Assembly (NCBI GenBank): GCA_963521065.1
Contig: CAUQTI010000004.1
Coordinates: forward strand, 124,001-188,000
DNA: 64,000 nt
Direction: 5' to 3'
Source: IOR16 sp963521065
GTDB lineage: Bacteria; Bacillota; Clostridia; Peptostreptococcales; Anaerovoracaceae
The notes beneath the pieces were generated by a model. That model saw nothing but the letters and a program-made list of their open reading frames with translations, searched no databases and was not told where the DNA came from. Of this stretch, positions 55,518 to 63,692 are shown one piece after another. Position 1 is the stretch's first letter, and the number at the start of each line of letters is the position of its first letter. Position numbers and translations under genes: made by a program.

Positions 55518-57017
55518 CTATTCTTCTTTTTTCGCATATTTGCTTTCTGTCGCCAGCTTTTCCGGACTTGCATTTTGAAAGTCTTTTACCGCAGCAGATG
55601 CTTTTGCAAAAGACATCAACGTCCCGGCTCCGCCAACGCAACCGCCTGGACAGGCCATGCCTTCCAAAAGATAGCCATCTCTTTTACCTGCTTTTGCAAC
55701 TCGGAGCATCTTCGCACATTCCCTTAAGCCCTCTGCACGGTCAAGCTTAATGTCGCTGTCCGGATATAGGCTGTCTACACAATTGGCAATGGCTTCTGCA
55801 ACACCGCCCGCAACGCTGTAACCACGTCCGGCATACGTTGCATCATCAAAGACTTCATCGGTTTCCAAATCTCCGAATTCGACCCCTTTCGCAACAAACA
55901 TTCCCATTAATTCTTCAAAGGTGATTACGAAATCCACATCGCTTCGAACCGATTTTCTCGATGCTTCCAGTTTTTTTGCGGCACAAGGCCCTATGAAAAC
56001 AACTTTTGAATCCGGGTGCTCTTCCTTAATGATACGTGCCGTCGCTACCATCGGTGTCAATGAGCTTGAAACGTAAGGCGCAATTTCCGGGAAATCTCTT
56101 TTTGCCATCACTGACCAGGCAGGACAGCAGGAGGTCGCTAAAAACGGCTCTTCGCCACCCGCCACTTTATGAATATAATGATGTGCCTCTTCGATGGCAC
56201 CCAAATCCGCACCGATTGCAACTTCAACTACCTTAGAAAAGCCTAAGAGCTTGAGTGCCGCCTTTACTCTCTCCGGGGTTGCGAGCGGACCAAATTGCCC
56301 TACAAAAGCCGGAGCAATCGCCGCAATTACATTTCCACCATTTTTAATTGCATGAATCAACTGAAACAGCTGTGATTTATCTGCAATCGCACCAAACGGA
56401 CAGTTTACCAAACACATTCCACAAGAAACACATTTGTCATAGTTAATCTTTGCTCTGCCAAGGTGGTCGCTTTCGATTGCGTCCACTCCGCATGCCGCCG
56501 CACAAGGGCGATCAAATTTTATAATCGCATGATAAGGACATACATCAATGCATCGACCGCACTTAATGCACTTCTTATCATCAATGACTGATTTCCCATC
56601 CTGGATGCTGATGGCTTTTACTGGACAGACTGACGTACATGGGTGTGCCAAGCAACCTCTGCAATTATCTGTTACTTGAACACTTTTTCCCTTACACGCA
56701 TTACAGGCAAACGGAATCACGTTAATGAGAGGAGGCTCATACACCTTCTCCGAAATCGCGCTTTCCTCAACGCCTTTTGAAATATGAGTAGGCTGATCTG
56801 CCGGATACAACGGAAGGCCAATTGCCAAACGAACCCGCTCTCCAACAATCGCTCTTTCTAAAAAAATACTATCTCGGTACGTCGGAACCTCTCCCGGGAT
56901 AATCCGAAACGGAATTTCTTCAACACGGGAATATTCCCCGCCTTCATAAGCCAGTTTTGCCACTTCTGCAAAAACCTGCCGCCTAATGTTTGTTACCGGT
57001 GTATAAATACCTCTCAA
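55518..57017 (-). CDS. [FeFe] hydrogenase, group B-like monomeric type
   Basis: 499 aa, likely TTG start 2 bp after the preceding gene. Residues 100-215 are Cys-rich with ferredoxin-type motifs (CRGCLAHPCTSVCP, CIKCGRCIDVCP, CVSCGMCLVNCP). The H-cluster domain follows with L1 TSCCPAW, L2 GPCAAKKLEA and L3 EGMACPGGCVGG, so all four cluster Cys are kept. The TSCCPAW and PCAAKK forms and the N-terminal TPVTNIRRQVFAEVAKLAY fit group B enzymes, whose physiological role is poorly known. It probably exchanges electrons with ferredoxin. The maturases HydEFG are not in the window. Confidence 0.9.
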   Translation of the reverse strand: MRGIYTPVTNIRRQVFAEVAKLAYEGGEYSRVEEIPFRIIPGEVPTYRDSIFLERAIVGERVRLAIGLPLYPADQPTHISKGVEESAISEKVYEPPLINVIPFACNACKGKSVQVTDNCRGCLAHPCTSVCPVKAISIQDGKSVIDDKKCIKCGRCIDVCPYHAIIKFDRPCAAACGVDAIESDHLGRAKINYDKCVSCGMCLVNCPFGAIADKSQLFQLIHAIKNGGNVIAAIAPAFVGQFGPLATPERVKAALKLLGFSKVVEVAIGADLGAIEEAHHYIHKVAGGEEPFLATSCCPAWSVMAKRDFPEIAPYVSSSLTPMVATARIIKEEHPDSKVVFIGPCAAKKLEASRKSVRSDVDFVITFEELMGMFVAKGVEFGDLETDEVFDDATYAGRGYSVAGGVAEAIANCVDSLYPDSDIKLDRAEGLRECAKMLRVAKAGKRDGYLLEGMACPGGCVGGAGTLMSFAKASAAVKDFQNASPEKLATESKYAKKEE

Positions 57018-57019
57018 GA

Positions 57020-57295
57020 TTATTTCACGTCCTTCTTTATCATACTAATGACTTGTTCCATCACAGTCTCGCTATCGGCATTTTCCATTACTTTCCCATT
57101 GATTGCAGCAACTAGGGAATGATGTCCGTCTGTTTTCTTTCCCAAACATTTAATCATCTCTACATGAATGTTGCCTTCAAATCCAAAATATCTTTTTAGT
57201 TTTTTCAGGCTTTCCACAGATTCAACCAAATCCATTGCGCCTCGCATTACACATTCTGTGCAAACACAAACCTCGACCTTTATATCGTTGACCAT
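57020..57295 (-). CDS. (2Fe-2S) ferredoxin-like domain protein (NuoE-like), three-Cys variant
   Basis: 91 aa from the ATG at 57295 behind AAGGAG; a GTG reading from 57319 adds 8 residues. Thioredoxin-like NuoE fold with C-x4-C in VCVCTEC and a third Cys in IKCLGKKTDG. Related domains have a fourth ligand (C-x3-C) where this one has Lys. Cys12 might substitute. It is 2 bp upstream of the hydrogenase gene in the same transcript and may be its electron partner. Confidence 0.82.
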   Translation of the reverse strand: MVNDIKVEVCVCTECVMRGAMDLVESVESLKKLKRYFGFEGNIHVEMIKCLGKKTDGHHSLVAAINGKVMENADSETVMEQVISMIKKDVK

Positions 57296-57374
57296 AGTAT
57301 GAAGTCTCCTTCCTAGCACTTTTGTGTTTTTCTGTCTGCAAATTCAGATTCTCCCGAATCTTATAAGCCATTCC

Positions 57375-57403
57375 ATTATACAAGCTATAAGACTTATCGT
57401 CAA
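57375..57403 (-). promoter_or_regulatory. Promoter of the ferredoxin-hydrogenase operon
   Basis: Minus strand TTGACG (57403-57398), 17-bp spacer, TATAAT (57380-57375), giving a leader of about 70 bases. Confidence 0.68.
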
Positions 57404-57536
57404 CCCCACAAACAGCCATAAATATTTCGAAAAAAGCATCGCGCTCTAACACGTTTTTATGTGCTCCGAATCTTTGCGACGCTGAGATTGAAACAAGCGA
57501 AGTGCGGCAAAACGCGATTTCCAACTTTCTCCTTAT

Positions 57537-58610
57537 CTATTTATTTTTGTGTTTTAGGTGCTTCTTAAATTGCTTCATCTCCTTCTTTCCGCCGAACATC
57601 CTATTTAGTTTCTCATTTTCAAGCTGGCGTGCATCTAACTCTGAATACGATACTTCCCGCTGCAATTTTTGATAGCTATCAAAGCGTCTTTGTGACAGGA
57701 CGCCATTTTCAATTGCTTCTCTGATGGCACAACCCGGTTCCGCTTGGTGAGAACAGTCGCTAAATCTGCATCGGTCAGCAATTTCTTCAATATCTTCAAA
57801 GGTTTTTGACAGATTCCCGGTGTAAATCTGTAACTCCCTCATGCCGGGTGTATCTATGACAATGCTTCCATTTGGCAATTGCAGCAGTTGGCGGTGAGTT
57901 GTCGTATGTCTCCCCTTGCCATCATCTTCTCGAATGGTACCTGCCGCAAGCACATTCTGTCCCATAAGGCGATTAATCAGCGTGGACTTTCCCACTCCGG
58001 AAGAACCGACAAACGCAATTGTCTTTCCTTGACTCATATAGGCATTGATTTCCTCATAACCATTTCCGTCTTCCGAAGAACAGGTAATTACATCAACACC
58101 CATGCTCACTGAAGCGATTTCATACAGCTTCTGTGATAAATCATCACATAGGTCAGATTTTGTCAAAACGATAACAGGGGTTGCCATACTATCCCATGCA
58201 ATCGCCAAATATCGTTCTATTCTCCGAATATTAAAATCCGCATTGAGAGACATACAAATGAAAATGGTGTCGATATTTGCGGCAATCACCTGCTCGGTGC
58301 TTTCTGTGCCGGCAGATTGCCTCGTCAAAGCACTCTTACGGCATAAAACATGGTGAATCACTGCATTGCCTATCTTTGCATCCACGCGGTCAATCATCAC
58401 CCAATCCCCGACAGCGGGAAAATCCGTCGGGCTGCCTGCATTATAAGCAAATTTCCCGGAAACGCTTGCGTATATTTCTCCTCGCTCGCTGATTATCTTG
58501 TATAATTCACGGTGCTGTTCGACGACTCTTGCAAAAAATAGTCCCTCATAATTCCTCGCTTCCTCTTCAAAGCGTTCGGTTAATCCATAATCTTTCAAAT
58601 TGATATTCAT
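57537..58610 (-). CDS. rsgA: Ribosome small-subunit-dependent GTPase A
   Basis: 357 aa, circularly permuted GTPase acting in late 30S maturation. N-terminal OB fold to about 100, then G4 LTKSDL, G1 GSSGVGKST, the switch I segment GKGRHTTTHRQL and G3 DTPG in permuted order. Zn-binding C-terminal part CRFSDCSHQAEPGC. Complete, with a Lys-rich tail. Confidence 0.95.
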   Translation of the reverse strand: MNINLKDYGLTERFEEEARNYEGLFFARVVEQHRELYKIISERGEIYASVSGKFAYNAGSPTDFPAVGDWVMIDRVDAKIGNAVIHHVLCRKSALTRQSAGTESTEQVIAANIDTIFICMSLNADFNIRRIERYLAIAWDSMATPVIVLTKSDLCDDLSQKLYEIASVSMGVDVITCSSEDGNGYEEINAYMSQGKTIAFVGSSGVGKSTLINRLMGQNVLAAGTIREDDGKGRHTTTHRQLLQLPNGSIVIDTPGMRELQIYTGNLSKTFEDIEEIADRCRFSDCSHQAEPGCAIREAIENGVLSQRRFDSYQKLQREVSYSELDARQLENEKLNRMFGGKKEMKQFKKHLKHKNK

Positions 58611-58665
58611 TGCTTTAAAATCCTTTCACAAAGTTATCATATATCCCAAACATCCTTGCGAAACT

Positions 58666-58692
58666 AAAAAAAGCGCAGTTACCCACTGCGCT
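58666..58692 (-). terminator. Terminator ending the candidate small RNA
   Basis: Perfect 8-bp stem AGCGCAGT / ACTGCGCT (58672-58679, 58685-58692) followed on the minus strand by seven T residues, 55 bp before rsgA. Confidence 0.88.
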
Positions 58693-58846
58693 GCAAAACA
58701 AACGTAAAGGTGTGCTTAGACACTCCCGCCGTCATTTCATAAGGCATTTGGATACACGGAAATAAGCAGGTTAAAATCCCGCTTTTGTGCTACAAATAAT
58801 TACCTTATCGAATGACCGACATCAACACACCTCTTTCTTATCGAAT
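58666..58846 (-). ncRNA. Candidate structured small RNA of about 180 nt
   Basis: No ORF fits 58611-59108. On the minus strand a strong promoter (58853-58881) and terminator (58666-58692) enclose about 180 nt. The RNA folds into a long rod by eye: AGGTGTGTT with AAGCACACCTT closes it, GTCATT--ATAAGG pairs with CCTTAT--AATGAC, and AAGCGGG/CCTGCTT is an apical hairpin. Length and rod shape recall 6S RNA, but I cannot confirm that by sequence. It could also be an attenuating leader of rsgA. Confidence 0.5.
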
Positions 58847-58852
58847 AGATAC

Positions 58853-58881
58853 AGATTAACACTGTATCAGTTCATTGTCAA
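58853..58881 (-). promoter_or_regulatory. Promoter of the candidate small RNA
   Basis: Minus strand TTGACA (58881-58876), 17-bp spacer, TAATCT (58858-58853). Confidence 0.68.
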
Positions 58882-58974
58882 ACTCTGATTCTTGTAATTT
58901 ATGTACGCTGGCTGTAGACTAGAAATCCTCTTTTCACTGTAAAGTACTTTTTTCACAATACTTTTTCATAGAAC

Positions 58975-59003
58975 AAAACGGACACCTTCCGGCATCCGTT
59001 TTT
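58975..59003 (-). terminator. Terminator after the P-type ATPase gene
   Basis: Stem ACGGATGCC / GGTGTCCGT with a GGAA tetraloop and two wobble pairs, followed on the minus strand by TTTTGTTC. The region to 59108 is otherwise empty. Confidence 0.82.
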
Positions 59004-59108
59004 ACAAGCCTTTCTATTGAGAATTTACTTTACTATATCTAGCAGCTATGCAGTATGTTGCCTCCTTCTTATGTCGGCATCCACGATCAAGCGCTTTTTC
59101 TTTCGTCC

Positions 59109-61769
59109 TCAAGCAGTCTTTTTTCTTACAAAGCCAATGAGTACAAAAATCTCATGGAACCAAAGCGGAACAGTTGCAAGTACAGTCAGTATGCACCATT
59201 CTCTGAGAGAAAGCTCTACAGTTCCAAACATATCTGTCAAAAATGGAATTTCTGTTACCGCGATTTGTAAAGCAAAGCCTATGATGAAGGCCGCCACCAT
59301 CATCCGGTTTGAAAGGTGATTCATACGGAAAACAGATTTTTTTACATTCCGCATCCCAATGGCGTGAAATAGCTGTGAAATACCTAAAATAGTGAAAGCG
59401 TAGGTTTGGGATTCCATATAAATCAACGGATCCGAAAGCATTGCTTTTACAGCGTCATACGTTACTTCCTGCCCATTTAAAATCAAGGTTTCGACCGGCA
59501 TAAATAAAAATGCGCTTAAAGTCAGGCACCCGATAACCACACCATAGAAAACGGTGAGTGCTAACCCGCCATGTGCAAACAAGCTTTCTTTTGGCTGACG
59601 GGGTGCTTCTTTCATTACATCCTCATCGCCGCTGTCCACGCCGAGTGCCAGTCCAGGAAGCGAATCGGTAATCAAATTTACCCACAATATATGGATTGCT
59701 TTTAGCGGTGAGAGTAATCCTGCTACAATAGCAGTAAACATCGTAATGATTTCTCCAAAGTTTGAGGAGAGAAGAAACAACACGGATTTTTTAATGTTAT
59801 TGTAAATATTCCGTCCTTCATGGATTGCTTTTTCAATCGTTGCAAAATTATCGTCTGTCAAAACCATATCAGCCGCACCCTTTGCGACATCAGTTCCTGT
59901 AATTCCCATCGCAACACCAATATCTGCTGCCTTTAAAGAAGGGGCATCGTTGACCCCGTCTCCGGTCATTGAGACGATATTCCCATGAGAGCGAAAGGCA
60001 TTGACAATCATCACTTTGTTTTCAGGGGATACACGGGCAAATACTCTCAGGTTCAGTACGGCCTTATTCAGCTCATCCTGCGTCATTTCATTCAACTCAT
60101 CCCCTGCAATACATTGCTGAGGGCTGTCTGCAATTCCAAGCTCTTTTGCAATTGCATAAGCAGTATCCTTATGATCCCCTGTTATCATCACGGTAGTGAC
60201 TGACGCTTCCTTAAAGATTTCAACCGCCTGCTTTGCCTCCGGACGCGGCGGATCAATCATCCCGACCAATCCTACAAAGATCAGGTTTTCTTCCTTTGCA
60301 GATTCATCCTCTCTCTTTATTGCCAATGCTAACACCCGCAACGCATCCGAAGCCATCGTCTTTGCTGAACTATGAATCGCTTCAACGTCTTCATTTACTA
60401 AAGAGCGCACGTTCCCATCAATTAAAATTTCTGTACAGTTTTTGAGAATTTGATCCATAGCCCCTTTTGTATAGGCAATGACTTTATTTTCCTTATCACG
60501 ATGTACGGTCGTCATCATTTTGCGATCTGAATCAAAAGGCTGTTCATTAATACGAGGAAATAGGCTCTCCAATTTTTCTTTTTCTACAGAAAGCGGAGTC
60601 CCCATATCAAGAAGTGCCAGCTCCGTTGGATCACCAATGCGGTTTCCGGCAGAAATAGAAGCGTCGGTACAGAGAATGAATCCGTTGATAAAAATGGGGT
60701 CTGTTTCATAATTCAATTCTTTTTCAGAAAAAAGCTTCTGATTTAAATAAACCTGAGTGACCGTCATTTTATTTTGTGTTAAGGTTCCTGTTTTATCGGA
60801 ACAGACAACGCTGACCGAGCCTAAGGTTTCTACTGCGGGCAGCTTTCTTACAATCGTATTTACTTTTACCATGCGCTGCACACCCAGTGCGAGCACAATT
60901 GTCACTACGGCAGGCAGCCCTTCCGGAATTGCAGCAACCGCCAATGAGATTGCGGTCAGAAGCATTTCTGCGATATCACGGCCTTGTAAAATAGCGACAC
61001 CAAAGAGTGCAAGGCACAAAACTACTGCAATAATGCCCAGTAATTTTCCTAAATCTGCAAGACGGATTTGCAGAGGTGTCATCTCTTCCTTGGATTCATT
61101 AATCATCTTTGCAATTTTTCCGATTTCCGTTTGCATGCCCGTATATACGACAACGCCTTCCCCTCTTCCATAGGAAACATTCGTTGACAAATACGCCATG
61201 TTAATCCGATCTCCTAACGGAATCTCTCCTTGTGCTGTAAAAGCAGCATCTTTCTCAACCGGAACTGATTCACCCGTCAAGGCAGATTCTTCAATCTTTA
61301 AATTTACACTGCTTAAAAGGCGTAAATCCGCCGGAACCACTCGACCTGCCTCCAATAAGACAATGTCTCCGGGAACCAGGTCTTTTGCCGGAATTTCCAA
61401 CGCATTTCCATTTCTTCTAACCAATGCCATCGGGCTTGACATCTGCTTTAAGGCTTCTAGTGATTTCTCCGCCTTGTCTTCTTGAATCATGCCGATAATT
61501 GCATTGAGCAGGATTACCGCAATAATAATAAATGCATCACTAAATTCTTTTAAGGCTGCCGAAATCACAACAGCTCCCATAAGGATATAAATCATGGGAT
61601 CTCGTAATTGTGATAAAAAAAGCTGTAATTTTGTTTTACCCTTTTTTTCTTCAAATGCATTAGGGCCGTTTTCCGCCAGCCTTTTCTCTGCTTCTTCTTT
61701 TGTCAATCCTGTACTTACATCTACATTAAAATGTTGCAGGACTTCTTCTTTTTTCTGTTTTACGAACAT
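59109..61769 (-). CDS. P-type ATPase, annotated-Ca2+ type, probable Mn2+/Ca2+ exporter
   Basis: 886-aa P2-type cation pump. Actuator TGES (ALTGESVPVEK), helix-4 site VAAIPEGLPA, phosphorylation site CSDKTGTLTQNKM, nucleotide site KGAMDQI, hinge MTGDGVNDAPSLKAADIGVAMG, helix-5 SSNFGEI and helix-6 WVNLITDSLPGLALG with the Asn/Asp pair of SERCA-like pumps. By sequence alone it would be called a Ca2+ ATPase. The yybP-ykoY aptamer in its leader (61839-61972) argues that Mn2+ is a physiological substrate. Single gene with its own promoter and terminator. Confidence 0.93.
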   Translation of the reverse strand: MFVKQKKEEVLQHFNVDVSTGLTKEEAEKRLAENGPNAFEEKKGKTKLQLFLSQLRDPMIYILMGAVVISAALKEFSDAFIIIAVILLNAIIGMIQEDKAEKSLEALKQMSSPMALVRRNGNALEIPAKDLVPGDIVLLEAGRVVPADLRLLSSVNLKIEESALTGESVPVEKDAAFTAQGEIPLGDRINMAYLSTNVSYGRGEGVVVYTGMQTEIGKIAKMINESKEEMTPLQIRLADLGKLLGIIAVVLCLALFGVAILQGRDIAEMLLTAISLAVAAIPEGLPAVVTIVLALGVQRMVKVNTIVRKLPAVETLGSVSVVCSDKTGTLTQNKMTVTQVYLNQKLFSEKELNYETDPIFINGFILCTDASISAGNRIGDPTELALLDMGTPLSVEKEKLESLFPRINEQPFDSDRKMMTTVHRDKENKVIAYTKGAMDQILKNCTEILIDGNVRSLVNEDVEAIHSSAKTMASDALRVLALAIKREDESAKEENLIFVGLVGMIDPPRPEAKQAVEIFKEASVTTVMITGDHKDTAYAIAKELGIADSPQQCIAGDELNEMTQDELNKAVLNLRVFARVSPENKVMIVNAFRSHGNIVSMTGDGVNDAPSLKAADIGVAMGITGTDVAKGAADMVLTDDNFATIEKAIHEGRNIYNNIKKSVLFLLSSNFGEIITMFTAIVAGLLSPLKAIHILWVNLITDSLPGLALGVDSGDEDVMKEAPRQPKESLFAHGGLALTVFYGVVIGCLTLSAFLFMPVETLILNGQEVTYDAVKAMLSDPLIYMESQTYAFTILGISQLFHAIGMRNVKKSVFRMNHLSNRMMVAAFIIGFALQIAVTEIPFLTDMFGTVELSLREWCILTVLATVPLWFHEIFVLIGFVRKKTA

Positions 61770-61838
61770 GAAAGCCTCCTAATTGTTTTCTTAAACTGCT
61801 TGTAGCTGCATTTCTGCTGTTTTTTAAAAAATTATTAC

Positions 61839-61972
61839 AAAAAAAATAACTCTTAACATAATTTTCACAAAAACAGTAAAATCTATGCTAAAAGTCTTGT
61901 TACCTGTCGGGCTTATGACCAGGCTTTAAAAAAAACCGGTTGTTGATCATAAACTTAAAACTACTCCCTTTT
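61839..61972 (-). promoter_or_regulatory. yybP-ykoY (Mn2+) riboswitch with expression-platform terminator
   Basis: Minus-strand RNA starting AAAAGGGAGTAG (61972-61961) and closing with ACAAGACTTTT (61900-61890): P1 is AAAAG/CTTTT, followed by the conserved GGAGTAG, and preceded at the 3' side by CAAGA. A TCAAC loop sits between TTATGA and TCATAA arms. These are the conserved elements of yybP-ykoY. Just after, TTTTAGCATAGATTTT pairs with AAAATTATGTTAAGAG, followed by TTATTTTTTTT (to 61839), a terminator that needs the same CTTTT as P1. Metal binding would therefore free the transcript: an ON switch. Confidence 0.85.
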
Positions 61973-61981
61973 ATTAAATGT

Positions 61982-62010
61982 ATCATACTGGAAAAAAGCA
62001 GGATTGTCAA
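61982..62010 (-). promoter_or_regulatory. Promoter of the riboswitch-ATPase transcript
   Basis: Minus strand TTGACA (62010-62005), 17-bp spacer, TATGAT (61987-61982), placing the start just before the aptamer. Confidence 0.82.
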
Positions 62011-62032
62011 GAAGAAAAAAACATTGTATAAT
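62004..62032 (+). promoter_or_regulatory. yerC promoter, -35 shared with the opposite promoter
   Basis: Plus strand TTGTCA (62004-62009), 17-bp spacer, TATAAT (62027-62032). Its -35 overlaps by five bases the -35 of the divergent ATPase promoter; together they form the palindrome TTGTCAA / TTGACAA. Confidence 0.75.
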
Positions 62033-62101
62033 ACTACTGTAAAGTGTTAAAGTATCAAAGATTTTATATAAAATAGTTCCGTCGCTGAAAGGAGTATTTT
62101 A

Positions 62102-62404
62102 ATGGCTTATCATTCTAAACTGAAAGGCAAAGAAACCGATGATTTGTTTCAAGCGATTCTCGCATTGAAGACGGAAGAAGAATGCTACCGTTTTTTCGAA
62201 GATCTTTGTACGATAAAAGAATTGCAATCCATAGCGCAAAGACTGCAAGTCGCAAAGCTGCTTCGAGAAAAAAAGACATACAATGAAATCGAGGAAATCA
62301 CGAAGGCGAGTACGGCGACCATAAGCCGTATTAACAAATGCCTGCTATATGGTGCAGATGGCTATACAGCTATCCTGAAAAGATTAGAGGATGAATCAAA
62401 ATGA
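62102..62404 (+). CDS. YerC/YecD family TrpR-like DNA-binding protein
   Basis: 100 aa, all helical. Helix-turn-helix region of TrpR type: IKELQSIAQRLQVAKLLREK, then YNEIEEITKASTATISRINKCLLYG. Known in Firmicutes as YerC; biological role not well defined. AAAGGAG ribosome site 7 bases before ATG. Its last codons and stop lie inside the terminator stem at 62387-62420. Confidence 0.92.
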   Translation: MAYHSKLKGKETDDLFQAILALKTEEECYRFFEDLCTIKELQSIAQRLQVAKLLREKKTYNEIEEITKASTATISRINKCLLYGADGYTAILKRLEDESK

Positions 62405-62420
62405 TTCATCCTCTTTTTTT
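62387..62420 (+). terminator. Terminator overlapping the yerC stop codon
   Basis: Perfect 12-bp stem GAGGATGAATCA / TGATTCATCCTC with a 3-base loop and seven T residues. The TGA stop (62402-62404) opens the right arm. Confidence 0.9.
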
Positions 62421-62428
62421 CTCTAGCT

Positions 62429-63667
62429 CTATTTTTTTGTCAGTAATTCCAAAGCTTTTTTCAATTGCTTGTCGTTCGTTAAAGTGCCGTCTGTAAAATC
62501 GCTTTCCTCCAGAGTGACACTGACGTCCGGTTCAATCCCCTTCTCATGTATCACATCTCCATTCGGAGAAAAATACTGCATAACCGTCAGCTTAATTGCA
62601 TCCCCATTTTCCAGTTCATTGATTTCTTGTATAATCCCTTTCCCAAACGTTTTGCTGCCAACAATCTTTCCGCCTTTATTGTCCTTAATTGCCGCTGCTA
62701 AAATTTCAGAGGAGCTGGCGGATCCCCCATTCACCAAAACGACATAAGGAAGGCTGGTTTTCCCCGCTTTTGATTTATAATAGGTCTTCTCGCCTTTTCG
62801 GTTTTCCGTATAGGTTACAGTCCCTGCATCTAAAAGCATATCCGCAATGTCTACACTGATATCAACCAATCCACCGGGGTTATCTCGCAAGTCAATTACC
62901 AGTCCATTTACACCTTTCACTTCCATATCTCTAAGTGCTTTCGAAAAATCGTTTGCTGTTTTCTCTTCGAAGCTGGTAATCCTGAGATATCCTATATTGT
63001 CCTCTAGTATTTCTGATTTTACGGTTTTCGTTACAATTGTTGCCCGATGTAAATCAAATTCTTTTACCTGACCATCTCTTAAAATAGTAATAGATACCTT
63101 ACTTCCTTTTGCGCCTCTCATCGCAGAAACCGCCGCATCAATTGTGTCTGCCGTATATTCTTTATCATTTACTTTTAAAATCTTGTCTCCGCTCTTAATC
63201 CCTATTTTAGCAGCCGGGCCGTCTTCCATCGGTGCCACAACATTAATGTAACCCTTTGCATCCGGTACAATTGTTACCCCAATTCCGGAATACTCACCGG
63301 TCGTTGAAATTAAGAGCTCACCATATTCTTCCTTATTTAAATAAGTGGAATACGGGTCGCCAATTCCGTAAAAGAGACCTTTATAAATCCCTTCCTCTAA
63401 TTTCGCTTCCTCTACCGGCACATAGTAATTTTCTTCAACATATTGTGTCAGCTCTTCCAGCTTTGCATATTTTTCCTCAAGTGCTTTATAGCTTTCATAA
63501 TCTTCCTTTGATATGGTAACTCCTTCGGAAGCCGTTGCTTTTTGTGCACCAAACCAAACGGTGCCGCCGCCTCCAATAAATAACGCAACGATCAATAAAA
63601 AAATTAAATTCCGTTTTTTTATAACAATCATTCTTTTCGTTGTTTCCTTTTGCATGTTTCCTGTCAT
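62429..63667 (-). CDS. S41 family C-terminal processing peptidase (CtpA/CtpB type)
   Basis: 412 aa. A signal-anchor helix at about 19-42, PDZ domain at about 115-200 (YSGIGVTIVPDAKGYINVV, GIKSGDKILKVND), then the S41 protease domain with LRDNPGGLVD, the Ser in NGGSASSSEI and the Lys in FGKGIIQE. Faces the outside of the membrane. Family roles include sporulation signalling and cell-wall protein processing. GAAAGGGG ribosome site supports the start. Confidence 0.94.
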   Translation of the reverse strand: MTGNMQKETTKRMIVIKKRNLIFLLIVALFIGGGGTVWFGAQKATASEGVTISKEDYESYKALEEKYAKLEELTQYVEENYYVPVEEAKLEEGIYKGLFYGIGDPYSTYLNKEEYGELLISTTGEYSGIGVTIVPDAKGYINVVAPMEDGPAAKIGIKSGDKILKVNDKEYTADTIDAAVSAMRGAKGSKVSITILRDGQVKEFDLHRATIVTKTVKSEILEDNIGYLRITSFEEKTANDFSKALRDMEVKGVNGLVIDLRDNPGGLVDISVDIADMLLDAGTVTYTENRKGEKTYYKSKAGKTSLPYVVLVNGGSASSSEILAAAIKDNKGGKIVGSKTFGKGIIQEINELENGDAIKLTVMQYFSPNGDVIHEKGIEPDVSVTLEESDFTDGTLTNDKQLKKALELLTKK

Positions 63668-63692
63668 TTCCCCTTTCTATTGATAGATTTCT

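Noticed and set aside
57017..57020. Frameshift between the ferredoxin-like and hydrogenase genes
   Set aside because: The 2-bp gap looks like normal tight coupling: both proteins have family-typical ends and starts.
58666..58846. Firm assignment of the small RNA as 6S RNA
   Set aside because: Length and rod shape fit, but I could not match conserved 6S bubble sequences by eye; left as an unassigned RNA.
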